Assembly (NCBI RefSeq): GCF_036964665.1
Contig: NZ_JBAMDA010000001.1
Location: forward strand, 1,488,001-1,552,000
Direction of reading: 5' to 3'
Origin: Nitrobacter sp. NHB1
GTDB lineage: Bacteria; Pseudomonadota; Alphaproteobacteria; Rhizobiales; Xanthobacteraceae
DNA: 64,000 nucleotides
Each line of letters begins with the position of its first letter. Position 1 is the stretch's first letter. The notes beneath the pieces were generated by a model. That model ran no database searches. It was not told the origin of the DNA and saw only the letters and a list, made by a program, of their open reading frames with translations. Made by a program: the position numbers and the translations under genes. Below, one piece after another: positions 8,890 to 17,326 of the stretch.

Positions 8890-10719
8890 CTAGCGCAGCA
8901 CGTTCAAGAGATCCTGAACCATGCTGTTCGCGGTGGTGATGACCTTGGTGTTCGCCGAGTAAGCCTGCTGCGTCACGATCAGCTTGGTGAACTCGTCGGC
9001 GATATCGGTGTTGGAGCCTTCGAGCGACGAGCCGTTGATGTGCCCTGCCGCGCCGGCGATCGCAGGTCCCGACTCGTCGGTCACCGCATAGGCACCGCCG
9101 TCGAGCGCCTTGAGGTAGTTGGTGCCGTTGAAATGCGATAGCGACACCTGCGCGAGGGAGAGGTTCTGCCCGTTCGAGAAGGTGCCGACCACGATGCCGT
9201 CATTGTTGACGGCGACCGACTGCAACTGGCCGGCGGCATAGCCGTTCTGGTTGATCGCGTTGATGGTGGCGTTGCCACCGCTGCTGGCATACTGGGTCAG
9301 ACCGCCGGTGCCGAGATTCAGCGTGAGGTTGCCGAGCGACTGGGTGCCGACGCTGACGCTGGGAATGGTGATGGACGAGCCGACCGGACTCGATAGCTGG
9401 CCGTTGGTGCCGAAGGTGAAATTGGTGCCGACGTTGATCCACGCCGGCTGCGTGCCGGTGGCGTTCGGATTGGCCTGATAGAACATGTTCCAGGTGTCGG
9501 CGTGGCCGGCGCCGAGCGAGGCGCTGTCGGTCTTGGCCCAGCGCAGTTGCAGGTTCACCGCGGTGCCGGTCGAATCGTAAACTGTCACGGCGCCGCCGCT
9601 GATCGATTCCTGCTGGAAGATGGTCTGGTCGTTGGCGATCACGACGCCGGCGCCGGGCGTGCCGCCGCCGCCGCGCGCGATGTTGGTCGTCGCACCGAAG
9701 CCCATCGAAGTCCAGCCGGCGGACGCGCTCGTCACCGAGAGGTCTTGCGCCGTGCCGGTGTGCAACGTGATCGCGCCGGTGCTCGCATCGATCGTCGGAG
9801 CCTGCCCGGTGATCGCGCCGATCTTGCCCAGCAGATCGCCGACGGTGTCGTCGATGCGCACATGGGTCGCGTCCTGCAGGCCGACGCCGGCCGCGGTGAA
9901 AGTAATTGTCTGGCTGTCAACCACGATGGTGTCGTTGACAGCGAAGCCCCCCGGAAGCGAGTCGCTCGGCGCGGTGCCGGACAGCTTTGTCGCGCTGGTG
10001 ATCGCGAGCGGCGGCGTCAGCTGGTTCATGGCCGGCGAGCCGGAGGTGCTATTGTCGGTATGGGGCGGTGCCGGCGTGCCAACCACAAGAGGATTGAAGT
10101 TCGTGGTGAAGTCCGACGGATTCAACCCGCCGGCCGCGGTGATGGTGCCGGCGGTCGCGGTCGGGCTCGACAGCGTCGTCGGCACGGCCGGAAGATTGGC
10201 GGCGTATTGCAGCGTCGTCGTGGCCTGCGCGGGGACGAAGTTGTTCTGGAACTGCAACACCTTCGGCACATTGCCGAGCGGGTTGCCGGTCTTGGGATCG
10301 ACCGCCACGCCCATCAGGTAGTAGCCGGCGCTGTTGACCAGGTTGCCGTTTGCGTCGACCTGGAAATCGCCGCGCCGCGTGTAGTAGGTCACGCCGGAAA
10401 ACTGCGGCTGGTTGTCAACCTTCCCCGTCGGCGCCTGGACGTTGAAGAAGCCGTCGCCGGTGATCGCCATGTAAGTGCCGACCGTCGAGGCCGACACCGT
10501 TCCCTGGCTGGAGATGGTTGCCGTCGCGTAGGCCGTCACGCCGCCGGCGACCTGACGATTCGGGGAGGTCGAATCGGGGATCAGATCGCTGAAGGCGGTG
10601 GTAATGCCCTTGTAGCCTGTGGTCTGGGCATTGGCGATGTTGCCGGAGATGTTTTGCAGCGCGAAGGACTGCGCCTGCAAACCGCCGACCGACGTATTCA
10701 AGGCGTCGAAAATACCCAT
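8890..10719 (-). CDS. flgE: Flagellar hook protein FlgE
   Basis: Main subunit of the hook, the flexible joint outside the outer membrane. The 609-residue product shows the axial-protein N-terminus MGIFDALNTSVGGLQAQSFA with NISGNIANAQTTGYKG, the MAITGDGFFNV motif, and the C-terminal helix with QQAYSANTKVITTANSMVQD. It is longer than the E. coli protein (about 400) because of an enlarged central D2/D3 region, as in other alphaproteobacteria. First gene of flgE-flgK-flgL. A near-consensus sigma-54 promoter lies 77 bases upstream of the ATG. Confidence 0.96.
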   Translation of the reverse strand: MGIFDALNTSVGGLQAQSFALQNISGNIANAQTTGYKGITTAFSDLIPDSTSPNRQVAGGVTAYATATISSQGTVSASTVGTYMAITGDGFFNVQAPTGKVDNQPQFSGVTYYTRRGDFQVDANGNLVNSAGYYLMGVAVDPKTGNPLGNVPKVLQFQNNFVPAQATTTLQYAANLPAVPTTLSSPTATAGTITAAGGLNPSDFTTNFNPLVVGTPAPPHTDNSTSGSPAMNQLTPPLAITSATKLSGTAPSDSLPGGFAVNDTIVVDSQTITFTAAGVGLQDATHVRIDDTVGDLLGKIGAITGQAPTIDASTGAITLHTGTAQDLSVTSASAGWTSMGFGATTNIARGGGGTPGAGVVIANDQTIFQQESISGGAVTVYDSTGTAVNLQLRWAKTDSASLGAGHADTWNMFYQANPNATGTQPAWINVGTNFTFGTNGQLSSPVGSSITIPSVSVGTQSLGNLTLNLGTGGLTQYASSGGNATINAINQNGYAAGQLQSVAVNNDGIVVGTFSNGQNLSLAQVSLSHFNGTNYLKALDGGAYAVTDESGPAIAGAAGHINGSSLEGSNTDIADEFTKLIVTQQAYSANTKVITTANSMVQDLLNVLR

Positions 10720-10795
10720 AACATCGTCTCCAACTCGATCCGGGCGGCCTGCCGGAGATCAACCAAAACCACAGCCGCGGTCGAAAAACGACATC

Positions 10796-10810
10796 GCAAG
10801 CCCCATGCCA
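10796..10810 (-). promoter_or_regulatory. Sigma-54 promoter of flgE-flgK-flgL
   Basis: Minus-strand TGGCATGGGGCTTGC matches the sigma-54 consensus TGGCAC-N5-TTGC with a single change and the exact GG-N10-GC spacing. It lies 77 bases before the flgE start codon with nothing coding between. This fits established class III control of hook genes by RpoN with an activator such as FlbD. No activator site was identified. Confidence 0.75.
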
Positions 10811-11004
10811 ACGGCAAAGGCTAGTTATTTCAGAATGTTAGGGTAAGGCTCCGGCGCGGGAGCCGGGGCATTCTTGCCTGACAGGGCAACTCTTGCCGGG
10901 GATTTCACGGCGATTTCGCGCGAAATGGTAGCCGGTTCACGGGAAGAAAGCGCGTCTGTTTCTGGAGCGTTTTTTTCACGCTTGAACGAAATATCTCGAT
11001 TATC

Positions 11005-11081
11005 CGTCATTGCCGGGCTTGACCCGGCAATCCATCATTTCCGAGAGAAGATGGATGCGCGGGTCAAGCCCGCGCATGACG
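11005..11081. repeat. Palindromic dispersed repeat
   Basis: Two adjacent hairpins. The left arm pairs TTGCCGGG with CCCGGCAA; the right arm pairs ATGCGCGGG with CCCGCGCAT. The outer edges CGTCAT and ATGACG are also complementary, so the whole 77-bp unit can fold on itself. This looks like the REP/BIME-type intergenic repeats of Bradyrhizobium relatives. It lies just past the msrB stop codon and could act as its terminator or stabilise its mRNA. Confidence 0.8.
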
Positions 11082-11119
11082 CTGGAGTTTGGATTGATTC
11101 CGTAGCATCGAAAACCGGG

Positions 11120-11635
11120 CTAAGTCGCCGACGGCGCCGCCGGATGGAAGACGAGCGCCAGCCCGTCCATGCAGTAGCGCAGGCCCGTCGGCTTCGGGCC
11201 GTCGTCGAAGACATGGCCGAGATGGCCGCCGCAGCGGCGGCAGTGGATTTCGGTGCGGGCCATGCCGAAGGTGGTGTCCCTGGTTTCGCCGACCGCGTTG
11301 TCGAGCGGCTTCCAGAAGCTCGGCCAGCCGGTGCCGCTTTCGAATTTCGTCTCGGACGAATAGAGCGGCAGGTCGCAACCGGCACAGGCGAATGTGCCCT
11401 TGCGATGCTCCTTGAGCAGCGGACTGCTGAAAGGCGGCTCGGTGCCTTCCTTACGCAGGATATTATATTGTGCGGGCGTCAACTGAGCGCGCCATTCGGC
11501 ATCGGTCTTTTCGATCTCGAACTTTGGCGCGGCCTTGGTCCCGGTCGCGCGGGCGGGCTCGCCGCGCAGCCAGCGGAATCCGAACAGGCCAGCGAGGCCG
11601 GCGGCGGATGCGAGCAGGAAACGGCGGTCGATCAT
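11120..11635 (-). CDS. msrB: TAT-exported peptide-methionine (R)-S-oxide reductase
   Basis: Reduces the R isomer of methionine sulfoxide in oxidised proteins. The 171-residue product has an N-terminal signal (MIDRRFLLASAAGLAGLFGF) with a twin-arginine-like start, then a full MsrB domain. Seen: EGTEPPFSSPL, two zinc CxxC pairs (CAGC and CRRCGGHLGHVF), the GTGWPSF motif and RYCMDGLAL with the catalytic Cys. ATG 11635 is chosen because AAGGAGA stands 6 bases upstream; the longer open frame upstream has no family similarity. The signal suggests a periplasmic repair enzyme. Confidence 0.93.
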   Translation of the reverse strand: MIDRRFLLASAAGLAGLFGFRWLRGEPARATGTKAAPKFEIEKTDAEWRAQLTPAQYNILRKEGTEPPFSSPLLKEHRKGTFACAGCDLPLYSSETKFESGTGWPSFWKPLDNAVGETRDTTFGMARTEIHCRRCGGHLGHVFDDGPKPTGLRYCMDGLALVFHPAAPSAT

Positions 11636-11759
11636 GGCGGTCTCCTTGGCAATCAAGGCGGGTTTCCAGCAAAGATACGCAGCAACCTGCCCCGAGGTTA
11701 CACCGATCTGGCGGGATTCGCTCACATTGCTGCGATATCGGCGGTTCCCGGAAGCACTT

Positions 11760-13133
11760 CTACTCCCTCTCCGCCTGACGATTGGCCTCGACGAGCCTGA
11801 CCTCGCGCGCCCGCGCCCTGATGCGCGCTTGCTCGCGATAGCGCGCCAGCATGCCGGCGGCGGCGGAGCGCGCCCGCGCGGCCATGCCGATGGCGTAGCC
11901 GGCGGCGCGCCCGGTGGTGCCGCCGGCCCATACCAGTTCGAACGGCGAAAACAGCCGCCAGCGGTCATCGCCTTCCACCATGCCGCTGACGATCAGTTGC
12001 CCCGCCATCGCCGAGGTGTTCAATCCCTGCCGGCCGAAGCCGCTCGCGACCCACAGTCCGGGCAGCAACCGGCCGATCTGAGGCATACCATGCACGGTCT
12101 GCCCGATCGCGCCGGAGAAAACCTTCGCTATCTCGACCGTGCCGAGTTGCGGGAAGATGGTGCGGATGCGCCTGCGGATCGCCCCGGCATGGCGCTCCGG
12201 CCGCGCCTCCCAGGTGGTTTCCGGACCGGCCCACATCAGCCTGTCGCCATCGACGATCCGGAAATGATCGATGCCGTCGGTGTCGATGACGGAGCCCTGA
12301 AATGTCATCGCCTCCGCGAGCCGTGCCCCCAGCGGCACAGTAACGGCGGCATGGCGCCAGACCGGCAGCAACGTATCGGACAATCGCCGCAACGCTTCGC
12401 CGAGATAGACATTGCCCGCAAGCACGACCTGGGATGCCCGCAGCCGCGCCCGCGGCGTCACGATGCGCTTTCGAATCCCGTACGGGTCGATGCTGACCAC
12501 GGGCGTCTCCTCGAAGATGCGCGCGCCGGCGTTGCGGGCAAGCTCCGCGAGGCCGTGAACGTATTTGCGCCCGTCGATCTGGAACGCTCGCGGATAATGC
12601 ACCGCGTGAAAATACCGGCCGGTGCGTAAGGTGTCGCGGACGCGATCGATCTGCCAGCCCTCCACCTCGGTCGCAAAATCCTCGCTGAGCATCTGCAAAT
12701 GGCCGATCAGCCGGTCGCCAGCATCTACATTGGAGACCTCGATTGCGCCTTCGCTCAGCGCAAGGCCGGGAATGACATTTTCGGCGGCATGGGCGCGAAC
12801 ATAGTCCGCGCCCTGCTGCGACAGCGACCAGAGTTCCCACGCGTCATCGAAACCGACCCGCGCGATCAGATCGCCAAGCGGCAGCGCGTAGCCCGGCATC
12901 ACCGTGCCGAGATGATGGCCGGATGCATTCCAGCCGACATGGCGCCCTTCGAGGACGACGACGCTCGCGCCCGTCCGCGCGGCCTCCAGCGCCACGGTGA
13001 GGCCGGCCAGGCCGGCGCCCACCACGCAGATATCGACATCGAGATCGACGGTCAGTGGCGCGCGTTGCGGCGGTGCGGCGGCGGACGCCGTGTCGCCGGA
13101 ACCAGCAGCCGCAGCCATGCTCTCCGAAGTCAT
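11760..13133 (-). CDS. FAD-dependent oxidoreductase (DadA / gamma-glutamylputrescine oxidase-like)
   Basis: Probable amine or D-amino-acid oxidase of the DAO family, 457 residues. Seen: the dinucleotide-binding motif VDICVVGAGLAGLTVALEAA with VVVLEG at about residues 33-63, the NASGHHLGTVMPGY motif typical of PuuB-like oxidases, and a C-terminal GFGRQGLNTSAMAG flavin-binding motif. Substrate unknown; putrescine-derived amines and sarcosine-like compounds are possible. Minus strand, upstream of msrB with 124 bases between, but the two have separate ribosome sites and no clear functional link. Confidence 0.8.
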   Translation of the reverse strand: MTSESMAAAAGSGDTASAAAPPQRAPLTVDLDVDICVVGAGLAGLTVALEAARTGASVVVLEGRHVGWNASGHHLGTVMPGYALPLGDLIARVGFDDAWELWSLSQQGADYVRAHAAENVIPGLALSEGAIEVSNVDAGDRLIGHLQMLSEDFATEVEGWQIDRVRDTLRTGRYFHAVHYPRAFQIDGRKYVHGLAELARNAGARIFEETPVVSIDPYGIRKRIVTPRARLRASQVVLAGNVYLGEALRRLSDTLLPVWRHAAVTVPLGARLAEAMTFQGSVIDTDGIDHFRIVDGDRLMWAGPETTWEARPERHAGAIRRRIRTIFPQLGTVEIAKVFSGAIGQTVHGMPQIGRLLPGLWVASGFGRQGLNTSAMAGQLIVSGMVEGDDRWRLFSPFELVWAGGTTGRAAGYAIGMAARARSAAAGMLARYREQARIRARAREVRLVEANRQAERE

Positions 13134-13241
13134 CGCGTTTCCCTATGGTTCTCTCCACTAGCCTTGTCACCTCGTCCCGTGCAAGGTTGTAGATTGATCC
13201 GCAGGATTGATACCTGTGCCCCCCGTTCTCTGTCCATGTAT

Positions 13242-13388
13242 AGGATGTTGAAAAGCTCTTGCCGTCATTCCGGGGCGTCGTGAAGCGACGAACCCGGAAT
13301 CCGGTATTCACAGATACTCTTCGTGTTACTGGATTCCCGACAGCCGCTGCGCGGCTTCGGGAATGACAGCAAGAGCTTTCAACGTCCT
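13242..13388. repeat. 147-bp element with long terminal inverted repeats
   Basis: The left arm (13242-13271) and right arm (13360-13388) are inverted copies of about 29 bases with three differences: AGGATGTTGAAAAGCTCTTG at the left against its complement reading AGGACGTTGAAAGCTCTTGC from the right. The interior also has paired GGAATCC/GGATTCC segments. It ends 25 bases before the sixA-like start, so it lies in that gene's leader or promoter. It resembles a MITE or large palindromic repeat. Confidence 0.75.
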
Positions 13389-13413
13389 GCTAACGCCGAA
13401 TAGAGACTGCGTC

Positions 13414-13968
13414 ATGCGCCGCCTGTTGCTGCTTCGACACGCCAAAGCTGAGAGCACCTCACCCAGCGGCCGCGATCGGGACCGCCCGCTCGCCGCGCGC
13501 GGCCGTCAGGACGCCGCCGAACTCGGCGCCTGGCTTGCCGGACAACGATCCCTGCTGCCCGATCTGGCGTTGATCTCGACCGCGGTGCGGGCGCGCGAGA
13601 CCTGGGATATCGTCCAGCAACAGATTTCAGACAAGGTGCCTCTTTCAGATGGGGCGCCTCGGGAGCTTGCCGCGCATCTGCCGGATCTTTACGGCGCCGA
13701 GCCGGTGCAGCTATTGGCGATCATTCGTTCCCTCGCAGCCGAGGATCCCGAACGTCTGATGATCGTCGGGCACAATCCCTGCCTGCACGAACTCGCGCTC
13801 GGCCTGATCGGCCGCGGCGACACAACGGGGCGGGCGACGCTGGCCCACAACCTGCCGACGTCGGGACTTGTGGTGATCGACTTTGCCGTCGAGAGCTGGG
13901 ATCGCCTTGCATTTGGGAACGGACAGCTCGCGCAGTTCGTCAGCCCAAAACTGCTGAAGGAGGCCTGA
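13414..13968 (+). CDS. SixA-type histidine phosphatase
   Basis: Histidine phosphatase superfamily member, 184 residues. Seen: the catalytic RHAKAE at residues 8-13 (phospho-accepting His), RDRDRPLAARGRQDA, STAVRARETW and the second His in IVGHNPCLHELAL. The short length and LLLRHAKAE start match SixA, which dephosphorylates the HPt domain of sensor kinases. Whether this homologue acts on phospho-His proteins or small molecules is not known. ATG 13414 is taken as the start because the preceding codons derive from the inverted-repeat element. Confidence 0.82.
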   Translation: MRRLLLLRHAKAESTSPSGRDRDRPLAARGRQDAAELGAWLAGQRSLLPDLALISTAVRARETWDIVQQQISDKVPLSDGAPRELAAHLPDLYGAEPVQLLAIIRSLAAEDPERLMIVGHNPCLHELALGLIGRGDTTGRATLAHNLPTSGLVVIDFAVESWDRLAFGNGQLAQFVSPKLLKEA

Positions 13969-14109
13969 CAGCGCGGCCGTTCGCCCGACGCCCTTCGCTT
14001 TTCATGATATACCTGCTCCGTGCACAGCACTTGCAAGCGGCCCCCGGTCAAAAAAAACCTGCAGAAGACATAATGCGGCGCGGGGGCCTGAGCATGAGGG
14101 AGGCCGCCG

Positions 14110-14535
14110 ATGTTCAAATCCATTCTCGTGCCGATCGATCTGTCCGACACCGATCTCGCCAAACCCGCGATTGCAACCGCCGTATCGTTGTCGCAAACCT
14201 CGAACGGAACCATCAGGCTGCTGAACGTGCTGCAGATGACGCCGGTGATGCTCGCGGAATACTTGCCGGCGGATTTCGGCGTGCAGCAGCGCCAGTCGTC
14301 GGAGGAAGCGCTGGCGATCGTCGCAAGCGAGGTCGGGATCGAGCCGGCGCGCATGTCCAGCGTGGTGCGGCAGGGCAGCATCTATCACGAGATTCTGGAG
14401 GAAGCGCAGGCGATCAAAGCCGATCTGATCGTGATGGCCTCGCATCGCCCGGCGATGAAGACCTACTTTCTCGGCTCCAACGCCAGTCATGTGGTGCGCT
14501 ACGCCAAGTGTTCGGTGCTGGTGGTGCGGCATTGA
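14110..14535 (+). CDS. Universal stress protein, UspA family
   Basis: Single Usp domain of 141 residues. The first strand MFKSILVPIDLSD carries the conserved Asp, and the C-terminal part has ADLIVMASHRPAMKTYFLGSNASHVVRYAKCSVLVVRH. This end corresponds to the G-2x-G-9x-G-S/T ATP-binding region but is altered (S-x7-G-S-N-A-S), so nucleotide binding is uncertain. Usp proteins are stress-induced cytoplasmic proteins of mostly undefined mechanism. AGGGAGG lies close upstream. No EcfG-type promoter was found in the 140 bases before it. Confidence 0.88.
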   Translation: MFKSILVPIDLSDTDLAKPAIATAVSLSQTSNGTIRLLNVLQMTPVMLAEYLPADFGVQQRQSSEEALAIVASEVGIEPARMSSVVRQGSIYHEILEEAQAIKADLIVMASHRPAMKTYFLGSNASHVVRYAKCSVLVVRH

Positions 14536-14556
14536 GCGCGCAGCGAAAGCGTCGAT

Positions 14557-15150
14557 CTACGGCAGCAACTCCTGCGGCAGCGCATCGAAGGTGTAGGCGC
14601 GCGGCCTGTTGCGACGCATGAAACCGCCGATCTGCCATCCGAACAGCGCCGACAGTCCGACGATGAACAGCGCGCCCGCCCACTCGCCGGTAACCAGCGC
14701 CCGCACCAGCAGAGCGGCCATCGCCACCGACAGCAACGCCAGCACGCCTGCGCCGGCAAAATAAAGCGCAGGGTTCAGGCCGGCGACGAGCGAAGCGCGC
14801 GCGCCATGCTCGGCGAGCCGCTGATGCAATTCGACAATGAAAGCGCGGTAATCCTTGTCCTGCGCGGCCATCAGCGCCAGCGTCTGCCAGGTGGTGGACA
14901 TCACGACGATGCAGCCGCCGCCGCGATGGTCGATCTCGGTGCGAAATCGCCGCGATTGCATCGACATCGGCCGGTACGACATCCGCAACCCAGCGATGTC
15001 CGCGTAACGCCATCTCCCGGATCTGCGGCCGGCCTGCCAGGATATCCCGTCATCCTCCAGCGTGAACCGATGTGCCGATCCGATCAGCGACGCCCTGTAG
15101 GCGTAGCCGGGAGCTGGCGGCGGCATCTCGGGCGGCGACACGATCGGCAT
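14557..15150 (-). CDS. Uncharacterised membrane protein
   Basis: 197 residues from ATG 15150 (a GTG three codons upstream is also possible). I do not recognise a named family. The N-terminal 125 residues are soluble and resemble a PH-like cytoplasmic region (FTLEDDGISW, RYADIAGLRMSYRP). Two hydrophobic segments follow (about residues 130-150 and 160-178), then a basic tail. It is convergent with uspA and divergent from the membrane protein at 15209, with a 58-base shared promoter region. Confidence 0.6.
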   Translation of the reverse strand: MPIVSPPEMPPPAPGYAYRASLIGSAHRFTLEDDGISWQAGRRSGRWRYADIAGLRMSYRPMSMQSRRFRTEIDHRGGGCIVVMSTTWQTLALMAAQDKDYRAFIVELHQRLAEHGARASLVAGLNPALYFAGAGVLALLSVAMAALLVRALVTGEWAGALFIVGLSALFGWQIGGFMRRNRPRAYTFDALPQELLP

Positions 15151-15208
15151 CCTTCGCACAACGGGCGTTCTCTTGCTCGCGGTGCGGGTTCTATCCTACA
15201 AATCCCTT

Positions 15209-15643
15209 ATGGCTGAAACGGCTTATTTTCCGCGCCACTTGATTCTCGGCGGCGCGATGGTGTCCGGCATATTGCTTGCGCTTGCCGTGCACATGCTGGG
15301 CGCGCAGATCGGCCTCGATCTCGGCGGCCTCTGGCATGCCGACTCCAAAGATTTCATGCCGGCGGGCGCCGCGATCGCATGGTGGCTGGTCGCAACGGCC
15401 GGCTTCTCCGGCAGCTATTTTGTCGCGACGCTGATGCACAGCGCGCCGTCCGGCCGTATTCAGCAACGGCTGCGGCAGTTCCTGATCGCCGTCGCCGTGC
15501 TGTTTCTGGCGGGTGCGGGACAGGCCGCCTCGGCGCCGAGCGCCGTGCCCACGGTCGCAGGCCTCGTGGACGGGCTCGCCGTGCTCGGCCTCGGTACGGC
15601 GATGGCTTTTTGCGGCGCGCACTTCGCGCTACACAAGACCTGA
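15209..15643 (+). CDS. Uncharacterised four-helix membrane protein
   Basis: 144 residues with four likely membrane spans (about residues 10-30, 50-72, 85-102 and 112-135) and no recognised domain. ATG 15209 is preferred over a start 12 codons upstream because the upstream codons would overlap the divergent promoter. No function is proposed. It is followed by 443 bases without a gene before the flippase-domain protein. Confidence 0.55.
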   Translation: MAETAYFPRHLILGGAMVSGILLALAVHMLGAQIGLDLGGLWHADSKDFMPAGAAIAWWLVATAGFSGSYFVATLMHSAPSGRIQQRLRQFLIAVAVLFLAGAGQAASAPSAVPTVAGLVDGLAVLGLGTAMAFCGAHFALHKT

Positions 15644-16086
15644 CGAGTCACGACTCCCGTCGTGCCCGGCCCTCGTGGCGCCGAGGCGCAGCCGAGAGAT
15701 CGCCGGCGACGCCTTCACGAATTGTTTCCCGGCGTAATAAGCTAATGTCATGTAACTGATACATAAACAGGTCGTCCTGGCTTTGACCTGCCCCGGCAAA
15801 GAGCCTCAAATCGACCATGGAATACGGGATATTTTATGCCTATATGCACCCCGACGATCGTCGCGCGGAATCAACGCCGCGGCGGGTGCATTTCTTCATG
15901 ATTCTGATGGTTTTTCGATCGGTGGAGGCGCAGATCGCGTTCCAAGCATAATGCCGCCCTTGTCCGAAACCTGGCCTACGCGCCGTTTTGTCCTTTGGAT
16001 TTTTCGCGTATGAGAGACAGAACAGCCGCTTGCCATCCCTCTCCCCAACCGGCTCGAAACGTGTCGTGACCCTTTCGGGAGGACGA
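15644..16086. other. Gene-free spacer
   Basis: No convincing reading frame, RNA gene or long hairpin was seen. The first part is GC-rich, the part around 15730-15780 is AT-richer and could hold the promoter of the downstream gene, and GGGAGGACGA just before 16087 is the ribosome binding site of the next gene. Confidence 0.6.
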
Positions 16087-17187
16087 ATGCATCGGCTGCT
16101 GACCGCGCTCCGGCGCGGCTTCAAGGAACGGATCGGCTGGAAACGGCTGGGCGTTGTTGCGAGCTTCGTCATTATCGCTTTCGCGATCACGACTCTCATC
16201 CACACCCTCAAAGGCGTCGATACCGGCGTCATCCTGATCGCGTTGACCGAGAAGTCGCCGCACCAGATCGCCCTGGCCGCGCTTTGCGTGGTCGGCGCGT
16301 TCTGCACCCTGACCTTCTACGACTTCTTCGCGGTGCGGACGATCGGCAAGGATCACATCCCCTATCGCGTCGCCGCGCTGGCCGCCTTCACGAGCTACAC
16401 CATCGGCCACAACGTCGGCGCCACCGTCTTCACCGGCGGCGCGATCCGTTTCCGTATCTATTCGGACCATGGACTCAACGCGATCGACGTCGCCAAGGTC
16501 TGCTTCATCTCCGGGCTGACGTTCTGGCTCGGCAACCTGTTCGTGCTCGGCCTCGGCATGGCCTGGCACCCGTGGGCCGCGAGCGCGATGGACCTGCTGC
16601 CGCCGTCCATCAATCGCCTGATCGCGTTTGGCTGCCTCGCGGGCATCGCGATCTATCTCGCCTGGATCATGACCGGCCGCAACCGTCGCGAACTCGGGCA
16701 GAACGGCTGGAAGGTCGTGATGCCGTCGGCGCCGCTGACCTTCGTGCAGATCCTGATCGGCGTCGTCGATCTGGGCTTCTGCGCTTCGGCGATATACCTG
16801 CTGATGCCCACGACGCCGGCGATCGACTTCGTCTCGGTGTCGGTGGTCTTTATTCTGGCCACCCTGCTCGGCTTTGCCAGCCATGCGCCGGGGAGCCTTG
16901 GCGTGTTCGACGCGGCGATGCTGGTGGCCTTGCCGCAGTTCGGCAAGGAGGAGTTGCTGGCGACGCTTTTGGTGTACCGCGTACTCTATTTCGTGATTCC
17001 CTTCGCCGTCGCCATCACCATCATGGGCACACGCGAACTCTGGCTCAACGTGGTGCGGCCCTGGCAGCACCGCCGTCTGACCAACGGCAACGACAGCAAT
17101 CACGATAGCAACAACGATAGCGACAGTGCTCCAGAGACGATCCCGCCACCACCGCGCGCGGTCAAGACGCGGGTCTCGCAAAACTGA
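16087..17187 (+). CDS. Lysylphosphatidylglycerol synthase-type (MprF-like) transmembrane domain protein
   Basis: 366 residues, about eight membrane spans, matching the UPF0104/LPG_synthase_TM family: the flippase-like domain of MprF without its aminoacyl-transferase domain. Family patterns seen are TSYTIGHNVGATVFTGGAIR, YSDHGLNAIDVAKV and GFASHAPGSLGVFDAA. Such stand-alone domains probably move or shield lipids; the substrate is unknown. ATG 16087 follows GGGAGGACGA at good spacing; 33 upstream in-frame codons are not family-like. The C-terminus ends in a hydrophilic Asn/Asp/Ser-rich tail. Confidence 0.83.
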   Translation: MHRLLTALRRGFKERIGWKRLGVVASFVIIAFAITTLIHTLKGVDTGVILIALTEKSPHQIALAALCVVGAFCTLTFYDFFAVRTIGKDHIPYRVAALAAFTSYTIGHNVGATVFTGGAIRFRIYSDHGLNAIDVAKVCFISGLTFWLGNLFVLGLGMAWHPWAASAMDLLPPSINRLIAFGCLAGIAIYLAWIMTGRNRRELGQNGWKVVMPSAPLTFVQILIGVVDLGFCASAIYLLMPTTPAIDFVSVSVVFILATLLGFASHAPGSLGVFDAAMLVALPQFGKEELLATLLVYRVLYFVIPFAVAITIMGTRELWLNVVRPWQHRRLTNGNDSNHDSNNDSDSAPETIPPPPRAVKTRVSQN

Positions 17188-17326
17188 GCCGGCCGGTGCG
17201 CGATCCGACCGCCGCGACGCAGCTTCACCGTCCATGATCGATTATCTTTCGCTCACATTCCCTTCATCTCGGGTCGGTCCGGCAAACCCTCTTATTTCCG
17301 CCAAAACTATCGCGTCAAAACCCTTC

